DNA of 64,000 nt from Pantoea sp. 18069 (GCF_902706035.1 NZ_CACSJA010000011.1:1-64000), one strand, 5' to 3'; counted from the stretch's first letter, positions 32,879-42,139 are shown. The notes: generated by a model from the letters alone, not told the origin. A program made the numbers and translations.

Positions 32879-34180
32879 ATGGCCTTGTCCTTCCACCGAG
32901 CGCGCATGCGCGGGCGCCAATTGGCCCACACCCTGTCCGTCTTTCCCTGGCGCAATACCGCGCATACGCTGGCCGCGCGCTTTCGCGAAGACCGGCTCGG
33001 GCTCACGGCCAGCAGCCTGACGTTCACCTCCCTGCTCGCACTGGTGCCGTTCGTCACCGTGGCGCTTGCGGTGTTCACCGCGTTTCCGACGTTCGGCCGG
33101 CTGCAGCTGATGCTGCAGCGCTGGCTGATCGACAGCCTGATTCCCGACGCCATTGCCCAGCAGGTCATGGACTACCTGATGCAGTTCGCGGCCAAGGCCA
33201 GCCAGCTCGGCGGCGTGGGCTTTGGTTTCCTGCTGGTCACGGTGATCAGCCTGGTCATGACCATGGACCGCACGCTCAACAACATCTGGCGCGTGCAGCG
33301 GATGCGCCCGCTGGGCCAGCGCCTGCTGATCTACTGGGCGGTGATCACGCTCGGGCCGCTGCTCATGGGCGGCAGCATCGCGACCACCTCCTATGTGCTG
33401 TCGGCTTCGCGCGGACTGGTCGCGGCACTGCCCGAAGCGGTGCAGGTAGGCTTCAATTCGCTCGAATTCCTGCTGCTGTCGGGGGCGATGGCCGGGCTCT
33501 ACCACTATGTGCCCAATACGCCGGTCAAGTGGCGCCATGCGCTCGTCGGCGGTTTGTTCGTCGCGGTCTGCATGGCGCTGGCGAAGAAGGTGCTGGCGCT
33601 GTACCTGGCGTCGGTGCCGACCTATTCGCTGATCTACGGCACGTTTGCGACGGTGCCTATCCTGCTGATCTGGATCTACGTGGTATGGGTGATCTTTCTG
33701 CTCGGCGCCGTGGTCACGGCCTATCTGCCCAGCCTGCTCACGGGCATGGAGCGCAGTTCCTCGCACCGCGGCTGGAGTTTCGAGCTCGCGCTCGAAGTCG
33801 TGGCCGTGCTCGACGAGCAGCGGCTGCAGCCGCTGCGCGGCATGCCGGCGCTGGCGCTGGCCAGGCGCCTGAAGGTCGATGCGCTGCAGCTCGAGCCCGC
33901 GCTCGCGGCGCTGACGTCGGTGCGCTGGCTGGGCATGCTGCCCGATGAAGGCCAGACGCGCACGCTTGACGACATCGAGCCGCGCTACGTGCTGCTGTGC
34001 GACCCCGACACCACGCCGCTCGCGCCGTTGCTGCAGCTCCTGCTGCTCGACAAGACCCCGGGTACGCAGCAATTGTGGGAGCAGGGCCATTGGGATGAAC
34101 TCTCGTTGGGCCAGGCCTTGCCGCTGCCGGAGGTGCTCGCGCTGCCGCCGGGCTTGCCCGCCTTCCCCAACACCCGCTGA
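32879..34180 (+). CDS. yihY: YihY/BrkB-family inner-membrane protein
   Basis: 433 residues. 'ASSLTFTSLLALVPFVTVAL' and 'YHYVPNTPVKWRHALVGGL' are family hallmarks, with about six membrane segments up to residue 285. The last 150 residues are soluble and hold a winged-helix-like segment ('LPALALARRLKVDALQLEPA' region), as in the longer betaproteobacterial members. The family was once misnamed RNase BN. Transport or virulence-related roles are proposed but not established. Start 32879. Confidence 0.9.
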   Translation: MALSFHRARMRGRQLAHTLSVFPWRNTAHTLAARFREDRLGLTASSLTFTSLLALVPFVTVALAVFTAFPTFGRLQLMLQRWLIDSLIPDAIAQQVMDYLMQFAAKASQLGGVGFGFLLVTVISLVMTMDRTLNNIWRVQRMRPLGQRLLIYWAVITLGPLLMGGSIATTSYVLSASRGLVAALPEAVQVGFNSLEFLLLSGAMAGLYHYVPNTPVKWRHALVGGLFVAVCMALAKKVLALYLASVPTYSLIYGTFATVPILLIWIYVVWVIFLLGAVVTAYLPSLLTGMERSSSHRGWSFELALEVVAVLDEQRLQPLRGMPALALARRLKVDALQLEPALAALTSVRWLGMLPDEGQTRTLDDIEPRYVLLCDPDTTPLAPLLQLLLLDKTPGTQQLWEQGHWDELSLGQALPLPEVLALPPGLPAFPNTR

Positions 34181-34205
34181 GAATCTTGACCACCAGGAGC
34201 GCAAC

Positions 34206-34634
34206 ATGGAAGCAATGGAAATTCACCGTGGACGGCTGATCGATCACCTGCAACTGGTGGTGCTCGATCTGCCCAGGGCGCAGACGTTCTACACCGCCGT
34301 GCTCGCGGCGCTGCAGGTGCCGATGGGCGGCACGGGCGAAGGCTATTTCTGGGCCGACGAGCTGTTCGTGTCGACGGCCGACAGCGAAGCCGCGCACGGC
34401 CATCTGACCGGCCGCCACCACCTGGCGTTCCAGGCCCGGGACCGCGCCATGGTCGAGGCGTTTTATCAGGCAGCCCTGGCCCATGGCGGCCAGGACAACG
34501 GCGCGCCGGGCGAGCGCCCCTACCATCCGGGCTATTACGCGGCCTTTGTGCTCGACCCCGACGGCAACAATATCGAAGCCGTTTTCCACGGCGAGGCCAG
34601 GCGCAGCGCGGCGTCGGTACACGTCACGTTCTGA
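34206..34634 (+). CDS. VOC-family (glyoxalase/dioxygenase fold) protein
   Basis: 142 residues, one vicinal-oxygen-chelate domain. 'IDHLQLVVLDLPRAQTFYTA' supplies the first metal-type histidine, 'GRHHLAFQARDR' the second region and 'AAFVLDPDGNNIEAVFHG' the third with the usual glutamate. ATG 34206 has 'ggag' nine bases upstream. It may be co-transcribed with yihY, 25 bases upstream. Members of this subgroup are usually unassigned; no resistance function should be inferred. Confidence 0.88.
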   Translation: MEAMEIHRGRLIDHLQLVVLDLPRAQTFYTAVLAALQVPMGGTGEGYFWADELFVSTADSEAAHGHLTGRHHLAFQARDRAMVEAFYQAALAHGGQDNGAPGERPYHPGYYAAFVLDPDGNNIEAVFHGEARRSAASVHVTF

Positions 34635-34664
34635 ACGCACCGGTGCGCCACGGCGGGCGCTGGC

Positions 34665-35015
34665 CTAAAGAGACACGCGGCCGCGCCAGATGTCGGCGTA
34701 CATCTTCCAGTCGCCGAGGAAGCTGTAGAGCGGGCGCTTGAAACTCGCGGGCTTGTTTTTCTCGAAGCCGAAGTGGCCTGCCCAGGCAAAAGCGTAGCCC
34801 AGCAGCAGGCCCAGGCCTATCCAGCCCGGCTGGCCGGATATGACGGCCCAGGCCAGGCACAGCAGCCCCAGGCTGGAGCCCACGAAGTGCAGGCGCCGGC
34901 AGTTGCGGTTGCTGTGCTCGGACAGGTAGAACGGGTAGAACGCGGCAAAGCTCTGGAACTGCCGCGTATCAACCGCAGCCTGGGAAGGCTGGGAGGGCGT
35001 GGACGGAGGGGACAT
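34665..35015 (-). CDS. DUF962 (Mpo1-like) small membrane protein
   Basis: 116 residues. 'FAAFYPFYLSEHSNRNCRRL' with the conserved histidine and 'GHFGFEKNKPASFKRPLYSF' are DUF962 signatures; two to three membrane segments lie between. The yeast relative Mpo1 is a dioxygenase of fatty-acid alpha-oxidation, with histidines as ligands; whether bacterial members share this is not known. Confidence 0.88.
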   Translation of the reverse strand: MSPPSTPSQPSQAAVDTRQFQSFAAFYPFYLSEHSNRNCRRLHFVGSSLGLLCLAWAVISGQPGWIGLGLLLGYAFAWAGHFGFEKNKPASFKRPLYSFLGDWKMYADIWRGRVSL

Positions 35016-35105
35016 GGGCGTGCTCCTGGGTGGCTGCGCCCCACTCTACGCCCCCCCGGGCCGCGCCTGCAGGGGGTTAGCCCGAAGTCGCAGGCCCTGC
35101 GTCGC

Positions 35106-35918
35106 TCAGGCGGCTTGCAGAAAGTCGCGCAGCGCAAACAGCGTTTCGTCGGGCGATTCCGTCATCTGGTTGTGCCCCATGGGCAGCAGCACGCGCTGCG
35201 GCTGCTTGCCCGCGGCCTGGGCGGCCTGGATCAGGCCCTGGGCGGCCTTGGGCGGCGTCATCTGGTCCTGCGCGCCGAGCGCGAACAGCACCGGGCAGGT
35301 GATGGCCGCGATCGCGGTTTCGCCGCCGGTGTAACGGTCGCAGGCGAGAAAGCCCGTGTGCAGCAGGTTCTGCTGCGCGTTGCTGGCGAGCACGCGCCGG
35401 CCCAGTGCCACGCCCGCGCCGAACACCCAGCTGCCCGCGCCGCCGGGCGGCGACAGCGTGGCGCGCGAAAAGGTGTTGACCAGTTGTATCGCCTGCTCGG
35501 GCGTGTTGAGCGCCGATTCCAGCAGCGCCGGCGAGACCTTCATGGGATGGGCCGTGCCCACCAGCGCGAGGTGGCTCACGCGCGCGCCCAGATCGGCCGC
35601 GGCCTGCAGCGCGATCAGGCTGCCCCAGCTGTGGCCGACGAGCGCGGCTTTTTCCAGGCCTGCAGCATCCATCAGGTCGGCGATGAAGCGTGCGGCGTCC
35701 TCGACGCTCGCGGGCGCCGGGCCCTGGCTGCGGCAGTGGCCTGGCAGGTCTATGGCCAGCACGTTCCAGCCGTGGTTGGCCAGATAGCGGCTTTGCAGCG
35801 CCCAGACGCTGTGGTCGCACAGCACGCCGTGGATCAGTATGGCCGTGGGCAGTTCGGGGCGCAGCGCCTTGCCGCCGGTATAGGCGTAGATGGAGTGGCC
35901 GTTGACGTCGATGTTCAT
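35106..35918 (-). CDS. Alpha/beta hydrolase
   Basis: 270 residues with the hydrolase fold. 'ILIHGVLCDHSVW' is the oxyanion-hole segment (HG), 'LVGHSWGSLIALQ' the nucleophile elbow with Ser, 'LFALGAQDQMTPP' the acid and 'MGHNQMTESPDE' the histidine. Start 35918 lies eight bases after the MetY stop, so the two are one operon. In this position it may act as an acyltransferase or esterase on homoserine esters, but it lacks the MetX signature, so this stays a guess. Confidence 0.88.
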   Translation of the reverse strand: MNIDVNGHSIYAYTGGKALRPELPTAILIHGVLCDHSVWALQSRYLANHGWNVLAIDLPGHCRSQGPAPASVEDAARFIADLMDAAGLEKAALVGHSWGSLIALQAAADLGARVSHLALVGTAHPMKVSPALLESALNTPEQAIQLVNTFSRATLSPPGGAGSWVFGAGVALGRRVLASNAQQNLLHTGFLACDRYTGGETAIAAITCPVLFALGAQDQMTPPKAAQGLIQAAQAAGKQPQRVLLPMGHNQMTESPDETLFALRDFLQAA

Positions 35919-35926
35919 GGAGACTC

Positions 35927-37225
35927 CTATGCCGCTTTTTCCGCCGCCTTCAGGGCGCGCTTGAGGTCGTCGATCAGGTCGTCGGCGTCTTCCAGGCCGA
36001 TCGACAGGCGTATCGTGCCCTGGCCGATGCCGGCGTTGGCCAGCGCTTCGTCGTCCATGCGAAAGTGCGTGGTGCTTGCCGGGTGGATCACCAGCGAGCG
36101 GCAATCGCCGACGTTGGCGAGATGGCTGAAGACTTTCAGCGTCTCGATGAACTTCTTGCCCTGGTTGCGGTTGCCCGCAATGTCGAAGCTGAACACCGAA
36201 CCCGCGCCGCGCGGCAGCAGCTTTTTCGCCAGCGCATGGCTGGGGTGGCTTTCGAGCATCGGGTGGCCGACGCGGCTGACCAATGGGTGGGCTGCGAGGT
36301 ACTGCACCACTTTTTCGGTGTTGCGCATGTGGCGTTCCATGCGCAGCGGCAGGGTTTCGATGCCTTGCAGGATCAGCCACGCGGTGTGCGGGCTCATGCA
36401 GGCGCCGAAGTCGCGCAGGCCTTCGCGGCGCGCGCGCAGCAGGAAGGCGCCTACGCTGCTTTCCTCCGTGAACACCATGTTGTGGAAGCCGTCGTAGGGC
36501 GCGCTGAGTTCGGGGAATTTGCCCGAGCGCTCCCAGTCGAAGCTGCCGCCGTCGACGATCACGCCGCCGATCACCGTGCCGTGGCCCGAGAGGAACTTGG
36601 TCGCCGAGTGGTAGACGATGTCCGCGCCCAGCGTCAGGGGCTTCATCAGCCAGGGCGACGTCAAGGTCGAGTCGACCAGCAGCGGCACGCCCGCGTCGTG
36701 CGCGATCTGCGACACGGTGGGGATGTCCAGCACGTCCAGGCCCGGGTTGCCCACGGTCTCGCCGAAGAACAGCTTGGTGTTGGGGCGCACCGCGGCTTTC
36801 CAGCCGCCGATGTCGCCGGGCTTGACGAACGTGGTCTCTATGCCGAAGCGCGCCAGCGTGTAGTGCAGCAGGTTCTGGCTGCCGCCGTACAGCGCCGTGC
36901 TGGCCACGATATGGCTGCCCGCGCCCATCAGCGTCGCCACCGACAGGTGCAGCGCCGCCTGGCCGCTGGCCACGGCAATCGCGCCGACGCCGCCTTCGAG
37001 CGCCGACACGCGCTGCTCGAGCACGGCATTCGTCGGGTTGCTGATGCGGCTGTAGACATGGCCGGGCCGCTCGAGGTTGAACAGCGAGGCCGCATGGTCG
37101 CTGGACTCGAACACGAACGAGGTCGTGAGGTGGATGGGCACGGCGCGCGCGCCTGTCACGGGGTCGGGCTGGGTGCCTGCATGCAGGCTCAGCGTATCGA
37201 AGCCGGGGTCAGAGTAACCGGGCAT
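35927..37225 (-). CDS. O-acetylhomoserine sulfhydrylase (MetY type), copy 2
   Basis: 432 residues. PLP lysine in 'YHSATKFLSGHGTVIGG', with 'SRISNPTNAVLEQRVSALEG' and 'LVIHPASTTHFRMDDE'. It differs from copy 1 along its whole length and is closer to the classical MetY/Cys-Gly type with 'DPVTGARAVPIHLTTSFVF'. It is first in an operon with the alpha/beta hydrolase. Two MetY enzymes in one region may serve different sulfur donors (sulfide against methanethiol), which is inference. Confidence 0.9.
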   Translation of the reverse strand: MPGYSDPGFDTLSLHAGTQPDPVTGARAVPIHLTTSFVFESSDHAASLFNLERPGHVYSRISNPTNAVLEQRVSALEGGVGAIAVASGQAALHLSVATLMGAGSHIVASTALYGGSQNLLHYTLARFGIETTFVKPGDIGGWKAAVRPNTKLFFGETVGNPGLDVLDIPTVSQIAHDAGVPLLVDSTLTSPWLMKPLTLGADIVYHSATKFLSGHGTVIGGVIVDGGSFDWERSGKFPELSAPYDGFHNMVFTEESSVGAFLLRARREGLRDFGACMSPHTAWLILQGIETLPLRMERHMRNTEKVVQYLAAHPLVSRVGHPMLESHPSHALAKKLLPRGAGSVFSFDIAGNRNQGKKFIETLKVFSHLANVGDCRSLVIHPASTTHFRMDDEALANAGIGQGTIRLSIGLEDADDLIDDLKRALKAAEKAA

Positions 37226-37442
37226 CTTGTCTCCAGAATATGGTCAATCGCAGTGGTGCCCCCGGAGGGAGCCCTGGGCCAACGATTATGCATGGCACCC
37301 ACCAGGCCGGTGAGGCCGCGCCGCGACCTGGCCGCCGACGGGCTAAAAGCCGCGCCGCCGGCATCGGGCGGGGGTTTGTCGGCTAAGATCAATCCCAGTT
37401 GGAGAGGCATCCATTCCCAGCGGCAGCAGCCGGAGACAAAAC

Positions 37443-37892
37443 ATGAAAGTTCGCGACATTCTTCGCGTCAAGGGCAACACCTTGTACGCCATTTCCCCCG
37501 ATGAGCCCCTGAGCCGCGCCGTGGAGACGATGGCCGAGAAGGACATAGGCTCGCTGGTCGTGATGGAGCACTCGGACGTGGTGGGCATGCTCACTTTCCG
37601 TGAAGTGATCCAGGCGCTGGTCAAGAATGCCGGCGGCGGCATGCTGGTGCGCTCGGCCATGGACGACGCGCCGCTGACCTGCACGCTCGAAACCGAAATG
37701 GACGAAGTGCGCCGCATGATGCTCGACCGCCACGCACGCTACATGCCTGTCATGGACAAGCGCATGCTGATGGGCGTGATCAGCTTCTACGACGTCGCCA
37801 AGGCCGTGGTCGACAGCCAGAACTTCGAGAACCGCATGCTCAAGGCCTATATCCGCGACTGGCCCGAAGGCGAGCGCCAGGGGGCTGAATAA
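37443..37892 (+). CDS. CBS-domain protein
   Basis: 149 residues made of two CBS motifs, 'MKVRDILRVKG..LYAISPDE' to 'VVGMLTFREVIQAL' and 'VRSAMDDAPLTCTLETEMDE' to 'LMGVISFYDVAKAVVD'. Together they form one Bateman module that binds adenine nucleotides. Stand-alone two-CBS proteins like this are common in Burkholderiales; partner unknown. Start 37443 follows 'ggagacaaaac'. Confidence 0.9.
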   Translation: MKVRDILRVKGNTLYAISPDEPLSRAVETMAEKDIGSLVVMEHSDVVGMLTFREVIQALVKNAGGGMLVRSAMDDAPLTCTLETEMDEVRRMMLDRHARYMPVMDKRMLMGVISFYDVAKAVVDSQNFENRMLKAYIRDWPEGERQGAE

Positions 37893-38058
37893 ATCAGCCC
37901 TCCACGCTTGCCCACTGCGTGTGGCCGCTGCCTCCCCAAGGGAGGCGCGTTTTGCCTTGGGGCGGCCCGGCGGCAAAACCAGCACCCACGCTTGCTCGCT
38001 TCGCGTAGCTGGGCGATGGGGGGCAAAGCCCCCCATGGTGCTCATTGGCGCGACCCCC
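37893..38058. repeat. GC-rich stem-loop repeat related to family C
   Basis: Holds 'cttggggcggcccggcggca', 'cccacgcttgctcgcttcg' and the hairpin 'atggggggc' AAA 'gccccccat'. The same elements, in inverse order, make up the tandem units at 29786-30050. It fills the gap between the convergent CBS and EAL genes and may serve as a terminator. Confidence 0.65.
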
Positions 38059-38059
38059 A

Positions 38060-40282
38060 CTACTGCGCCGCCAGCCACTCCTCGAGCTGCGCGGCCGCCA
38101 CCGGCCGGCAAAACAGATAGCCCTGCATCACCGCGCAATCATGGCTTTGCAGCCATTCGCATTGTTCGCGCGTCTCCACCCCTTCGGCGACGACTTTCAT
38201 GTCCAGGCTGCGCGCGATGCTCAGCACCGAGCGCGTGAGCGCGGTGGCCGCGCGGCTGCTTTGCAGGTCCCGCACGAAACTCCGGTCGAGCTTGAGTTCG
38301 CTGATCGGCAGGCGGTGCAGGTGGCTCAGGCTGGAGTAGCCGGTGCCGAAATCGTCCAGCGACAGCTGCATGCCCAGAGCATGCAGGTTGGCGGTGGTCG
38401 CAGCGCTTGCATCCATCATCACGCTTTCGGTGATCTCCAGCATCAGGTCGCGGGGCTGCAGTCCGTGGCGCGCGAGCGCGGCACCGACCTGATCGGCCAG
38501 TTGCGGATCGTGGAAGTTGCGCGCCGACAGGTTGATCGCGAGCTGCGGCAGCGGCAGCCGGGCAGCGCGCCAGCGGGCCATCTGCGCGCAGGCGGCGTCG
38601 AGCAGCCATTGCGTGAGCGCCTGGATAAGCCCCGCCTCTTCGGCAACGGCAATGAAGCGCGCGGGCGATACCGCTCCCCATTGGGGATGGTTCCAGCGCG
38701 CCAGCGCTTCGACGCCGTGCAGTCTATGCGTGGCCTGGGCCAGCACCTGGGGCTGGAAATGCAGGTGCAGCTGTTGCCGGGCAATCGCCTGGCGCAGATC
38801 GCGCTCCATCGCCATGCGCTCCTGGGCGAGCACCCCGAGTTCGGGGCGGAAACGGCACCAATGCGTGGACGGCTGCTTCTTTGCGGCATACATGGCCTGG
38901 TCGGCATGGCTCAGCAGCGCGGCGATGTCGGCGCCGTCTTCGGGATAGAGCGCAATGCCGATGCTCGCCCGGGGCAGATGCTGCATGCCTTCGTGGACGA
39001 AAGGCCGGGCGATGCTGTCGAACAGCCGCTGCACCATCGCAATGGCCTGGTCACCCGACGCGCCGGACAGCAGCAGTACGAACTCGTCGCTGGACAGCCG
39101 GCCCGCGATATCGTCCGGCCCCAGATGCGCGCGCAGCCGGTCGGCGATGGCACACAGCAGCGCATCGCCTGCCGCATGGCCCTGGCTGTCGTTGACCTGC
39201 TTGAAACGGTCCAGGTCGATGAACAGCAGCGCGGCCTGGGGTGATGCCGACTCGCGCAGCGTCGCCAGCGTGCATTGTGCAAAGTCGGTGAACAGCGTGC
39301 GGTTGGGCAACTGCGTGAGCGTGTCGTAATAGGCCAGCTGGTGGATGCGGTTCTGGGCGGTATCGCGCGCCATCGCGAGCGTGCACAGGTGCAGGCAGAT
39401 TTCGACCAGGCGCCGGTGCAGGTTGCTGGGGCCGCGGGCCTCGCGGAAGTAGAAGGCAAACGTGCCCACGACCTCTGCGGCGTGGTTCTTGATCGGGCTC
39501 GACCAGCAGGCGCGTATCCCCGCGGCGATGAACGGCGCGTGGTAGTCGCGCCAGAGCGGGTCGGTCGCGATGTCGGTGACCACCACGGGCTCTCCCAGGT
39601 AGGCGGCCGTGCCGCAGGAGCCGGCGCAGGGCCCGATGGGGCGGCCTTCGACGACCTGGCACGGTGCAGGCGGCAGCGAGGGCGCGGCCAGCGCGTGCAG
39701 GCGCCCGTCGGCGTCCACGCGCAGCACGCTGGCGATCACGTCTGGCGCGAGGCGTTCGACTTCCTCGCAGACCAGTGCCATCAACTGGGGCAGGCACATC
39801 TCTTGCACCATGGCCTCGAGCACCCGGTTTTGCAATGCCTCGTGGTGCTTGGTGGGCGTGAGGTCGGTGAGCGTGACCACGGCGCAGCCCTGGGGATTGG
39901 GCTTGCCCGGCTCGGGAGCCGGGTGGATGTTGCCGACCAGCGATACCCAGATCGGGTCGCCATTGCGGTGGTAGCACAGGGCCTCGCCGGTGAAGTGGCC
40001 TTCGCGTGCCAGTTGCTCTTCGATATGCGACAGTGTGTCCCGGGCGAAAGGCTGGCTGAGCAACAGATCGCGCGGCCGGTGGCCGAGGACCTCGCGCAGC
40101 GGATACCCGAACAGCCGCTCGAAGCCGGTGTTGGCATAGACGATGCGGCGCTCCTCGTCCGTGATCACGATGGCGCAGTCGCTGACGTCCAGCGCTTGCG
40201 GCAACGAGGGCAGGGAGGCGGGCAGCATCATGCTGGGGGCTGCAGGCCCTGGCGCGGGGGACATGTGGCTGGCTGGTTGCAT
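38060..40282 (-). CDS. PAS-GAF-GGDEF-EAL cyclic-di-GMP protein, likely phosphodiesterase
   Basis: 740 residues from ATG 40282 (an upstream ATG at 40384 would add 34; neither has a clear ribosome site). Order: PAS (about 30-140), GAF ('GSCGTAAYLGEPVVVTDIAT'), GGDEF domain whose signature reads 'GRLSSDEF' with no RxxD inhibitory site, then EAL. The EAL domain is intact: 'GVEALARW', 'INLSARNF', 'EITESVMM', 'DDFGTGYSSL', 'KLDRSFV' and 'AEGVETREQ'. So it most likely degrades c-di-GMP and its GGDEF part is a GTP-sensing or inactive module. The GAF/PAS parts should sense a small ligand or redox cue. Divergent from aroC. Confidence 0.9.
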   Translation of the reverse strand: MQPASHMSPAPGPAAPSMMLPASLPSLPQALDVSDCAIVITDEERRIVYANTGFERLFGYPLREVLGHRPRDLLLSQPFARDTLSHIEEQLAREGHFTGEALCYHRNGDPIWVSLVGNIHPAPEPGKPNPQGCAVVTLTDLTPTKHHEALQNRVLEAMVQEMCLPQLMALVCEEVERLAPDVIASVLRVDADGRLHALAAPSLPPAPCQVVEGRPIGPCAGSCGTAAYLGEPVVVTDIATDPLWRDYHAPFIAAGIRACWSSPIKNHAAEVVGTFAFYFREARGPSNLHRRLVEICLHLCTLAMARDTAQNRIHQLAYYDTLTQLPNRTLFTDFAQCTLATLRESASPQAALLFIDLDRFKQVNDSQGHAAGDALLCAIADRLRAHLGPDDIAGRLSSDEFVLLLSGASGDQAIAMVQRLFDSIARPFVHEGMQHLPRASIGIALYPEDGADIAALLSHADQAMYAAKKQPSTHWCRFRPELGVLAQERMAMERDLRQAIARQQLHLHFQPQVLAQATHRLHGVEALARWNHPQWGAVSPARFIAVAEEAGLIQALTQWLLDAACAQMARWRAARLPLPQLAINLSARNFHDPQLADQVGAALARHGLQPRDLMLEITESVMMDASAATTANLHALGMQLSLDDFGTGYSSLSHLHRLPISELKLDRSFVRDLQSSRAATALTRSVLSIARSLDMKVVAEGVETREQCEWLQSHDCAVMQGYLFCRPVAAAQLEEWLAAQ

Positions 40283-40405
40283 GGGATGGCTGTCCAACTC
40301 CTCATGGTGAACGGGCCTGTCGGGACGTTGGCGCGAGTCAGTGCAAATCGTATCAATATGTTGCTCAGGTGCCAAGCACTTCATACACCGGCATAATCGC
40401 GCGCC

Positions 40406-41503
40406 ATGAGCGGCAATACTTTCGGAACCCTATTTCGCGTCACCAATTTTGGTGAATCCCACGGCCCGGCCATTGGCTGCGTGATCGATGGCTGCCCGCC
40501 GGGCATGCCGTTGACCGAAGCCATCATCCAGCATGACCTGGACCGCCGGCGCCCCGGCACCAGCCGCCATGTGACCCAGCGCCAGGAAGCCGACGCCGTC
40601 GAAATCCTGTCGGGCGTCTATGAAGGCAAGACCACGGGCACGCCGATCGCGCTGCTGATCCGCAACACCGACCAGCGCAGCAAGGACTACGCGAACATTT
40701 CCGAAAGCTTTCGCCCGGGCCATGCCGACTACACCTACTGGCACAAGTACGGCATCCGCGACCCGCGTGGCGGCGGCCGCTCCTCGGCGCGCCTCACGGC
40801 CCCTACGGTCGCCGCGGGCGCCGTGGCCAAGCAATGGCTCAAGGCCCAGTTCGGCACCGAGTTCCGCGCCTGCATGACGCAGCTGGGCGAGCTCGAGATT
40901 CCATTCGAGGACTGGGCGCATGTGCCGGGCAACCCGTTCTTCGCACCCGTGGCCGATGTTGCCGCCTACGAAAGCTATATGGACGCGCTGCGCAAGGCTG
41001 GCGACTCCTGCGGCGCGCGCATCCGCGTGCAGGCCACGGGCGTGCCCGTGGGCCTGGGTCAGCCGCTCTATGACAAGCTCGATGCCGACATCGCCTACGC
41101 GATGATGGGCCTGAACGCGGTCAAGGGCGTCGAGATCGGCGCGGGCTTTGCGAGCGTCGCGCAGCGCGGCACGGTGCATGGCGATTCGCTCACGCCGGCC
41201 GGCTTCGCGAGCAACCATTCGGGCGGTGTGCTCGGCGGCATCAGCACCGGCCAGGACCTCGAAGTCTCTATCGCCATCAAGCCCACGAGTTCCATCCTGA
41301 GCCCGCGCGAATCCATTGACGTCCACGGCCAGACCACCGAAGTCATCACCAAGGGCCGGCACGACCCCTGCGTGGGCATACGCGCCGCGCCGATCGCCGA
41401 GGCGCTGCTGGCGCTGGTGGTCATGGACCACGCGCTGCTCAACCGCGCGCAGTGCGGCGATGTGCGCCACGGCGTCGCGCCGATTGCGTCGTCGCTGCTC
41501 TGA
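40406..41503 (+). CDS. aroC: Chorismate synthase
   Basis: 365 residues. '[20 protein letters not shown]' at the N-terminus with the catalytic histidine, '[20 protein letters not shown]' and 'GGGRSSAR' with the second histidine region, and 'PTSSILSP' near the end are diagnostic. It makes chorismate from EPSP with reduced FMN as cofactor. Start 40406 ('MSGNT'). Ends in a strong terminator. It stands alone, divergent from the EAL gene. Confidence 0.96.
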   Translation: MSGNTFGTLFRVTNFGESHGPAIGCVIDGCPPGMPLTEAIIQHDLDRRRPGTSRHVTQRQEADAVEILSGVYEGKTTGTPIALLIRNTDQRSKDYANISESFRPGHADYTYWHKYGIRDPRGGGRSSARLTAPTVAAGAVAKQWLKAQFGTEFRACMTQLGELEIPFEDWAHVPGNPFFAPVADVAAYESYMDALRKAGDSCGARIRVQATGVPVGLGQPLYDKLDADIAYAMMGLNAVKGVEIGAGFASVAQRGTVHGDSLTPAGFASNHSGGVLGGISTGQDLEVSIAIKPTSSILSPRESIDVHGQTTEVITKGRHDPCVGIRAAPIAEALLALVVMDHALLNRAQCGDVRHGVAPIASSLL

Positions 41504-41526
41504 GATCGTGAACACGTTCTGAGGTC
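41500..41526. other. Solo IS-end-like sequence at the aroC stop
   Basis: 'tgaacacgttctgagg' here closely matches 'tgaacacgttctaagg' at the IS edge (116-132), and the match extends leftward to 'ctctgaga' against 'ctcagaga', about 22 identities in 30. It could be a relic of a past IS insertion at the aroC stop codon, or chance. No transposase is present. Confidence 0.4.
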
Positions 41527-41537
41527 TCTCCAGACGT

Positions 41538-41568
41538 GAAAAAGCCATCCCTGGGGATGGCTTTTTTG
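41538..41568. terminator. Bidirectional terminator between aroC and nrdR
   Basis: 'aaaagccatccc' and 'ggatggctttttt' form a hairpin with a short loop, A-rich on the left and T-rich on the right, in the convergent interval. Confidence 0.9.
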
Positions 41569-41603
41569 TGCTGCTTTGTTCTCAAGTACGAATGGCTGAT
41601 GGC

Positions 41604-41630
41604 CGTTCGCCCTGAGCCTGTCGAAGGGCG
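41604..41630. repeat. Dispersed extragenic repeat (family A, half copy)
   Basis: 'gttcgccctgagcctgtcga' plus 'agggcg' is the family A core in one arm only. Lies between convergent aroC and nrdR, as the other three copies lie between convergent genes. Confidence 0.7.
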
Positions 41631-41658
41631 TTTCCATCCTCAGAACGAACAGCAGGCC

Positions 41659-42111
41659 TCAGCCCCTGCGCACCTCGTCCATCACATCCTTGAAGTCCTC
41701 GATGTCCTCGAAGCTGCGGTAGACGCTTGCAAAGCGGATGTAGGCCACCTTGTCGAGCTGCTTGAGCTCGTGCATCACCAGCTCGCCAATGCGGCTCGAG
41801 GCCACTTCGCGCAGGCCGAGGTTGCGCAATTTTTCCTCGATGCGCTCGATCGCGGTATCGACCTGCTCGGTACTCACCGGACGCTTGCGCAGCGCCAGCG
41901 AGAACGAGCCGCTGAGCTTGGCGCGCTCGTACTCTATGCGCCGGCCGTCCTTCTTGACGATGGCCGGGAAGCTGACTTCCGGCCGCTCGTACGTCGTGAA
42001 GCGCTTGTCGCAACCGCCGCACTGGCGGCGGCGGCGGATGAAGCCGCCGTCTTCCGCCTCGCGGGTCTCGACCACCTGGGTGTCAGGATGGCTGCAAAAA
42101 GGGCACTTCAT
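41659..42111 (-). CDS. nrdR: Transcriptional repressor NrdR
   Basis: 150 residues, the standard length. The N-terminal zinc ribbon has '[16 protein letters not shown]' and '[13 protein letters not shown]', followed by an ATP-cone ('[16 protein letters not shown]' region) that senses ATP/dATP. It represses ribonucleotide reductase genes through NrdR boxes. It lies 28 bases behind glyA on the same strand, a common betaproteobacterial pairing. Confidence 0.96.
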   Translation of the reverse strand: MKCPFCSHPDTQVVETREAEDGGFIRRRRQCGGCDKRFTTYERPEVSFPAIVKKDGRRIEYERAKLSGSFSLALRKRPVSTEQVDTAIERIEEKLRNLGLREVASSRIGELVMHELKQLDKVAYIRFASVYRSFEDIEDFKDVMDEVRRG

Positions 42112-42139
42112 GGCTCAGGGCAGGGCGAAAGGCCGGGTC

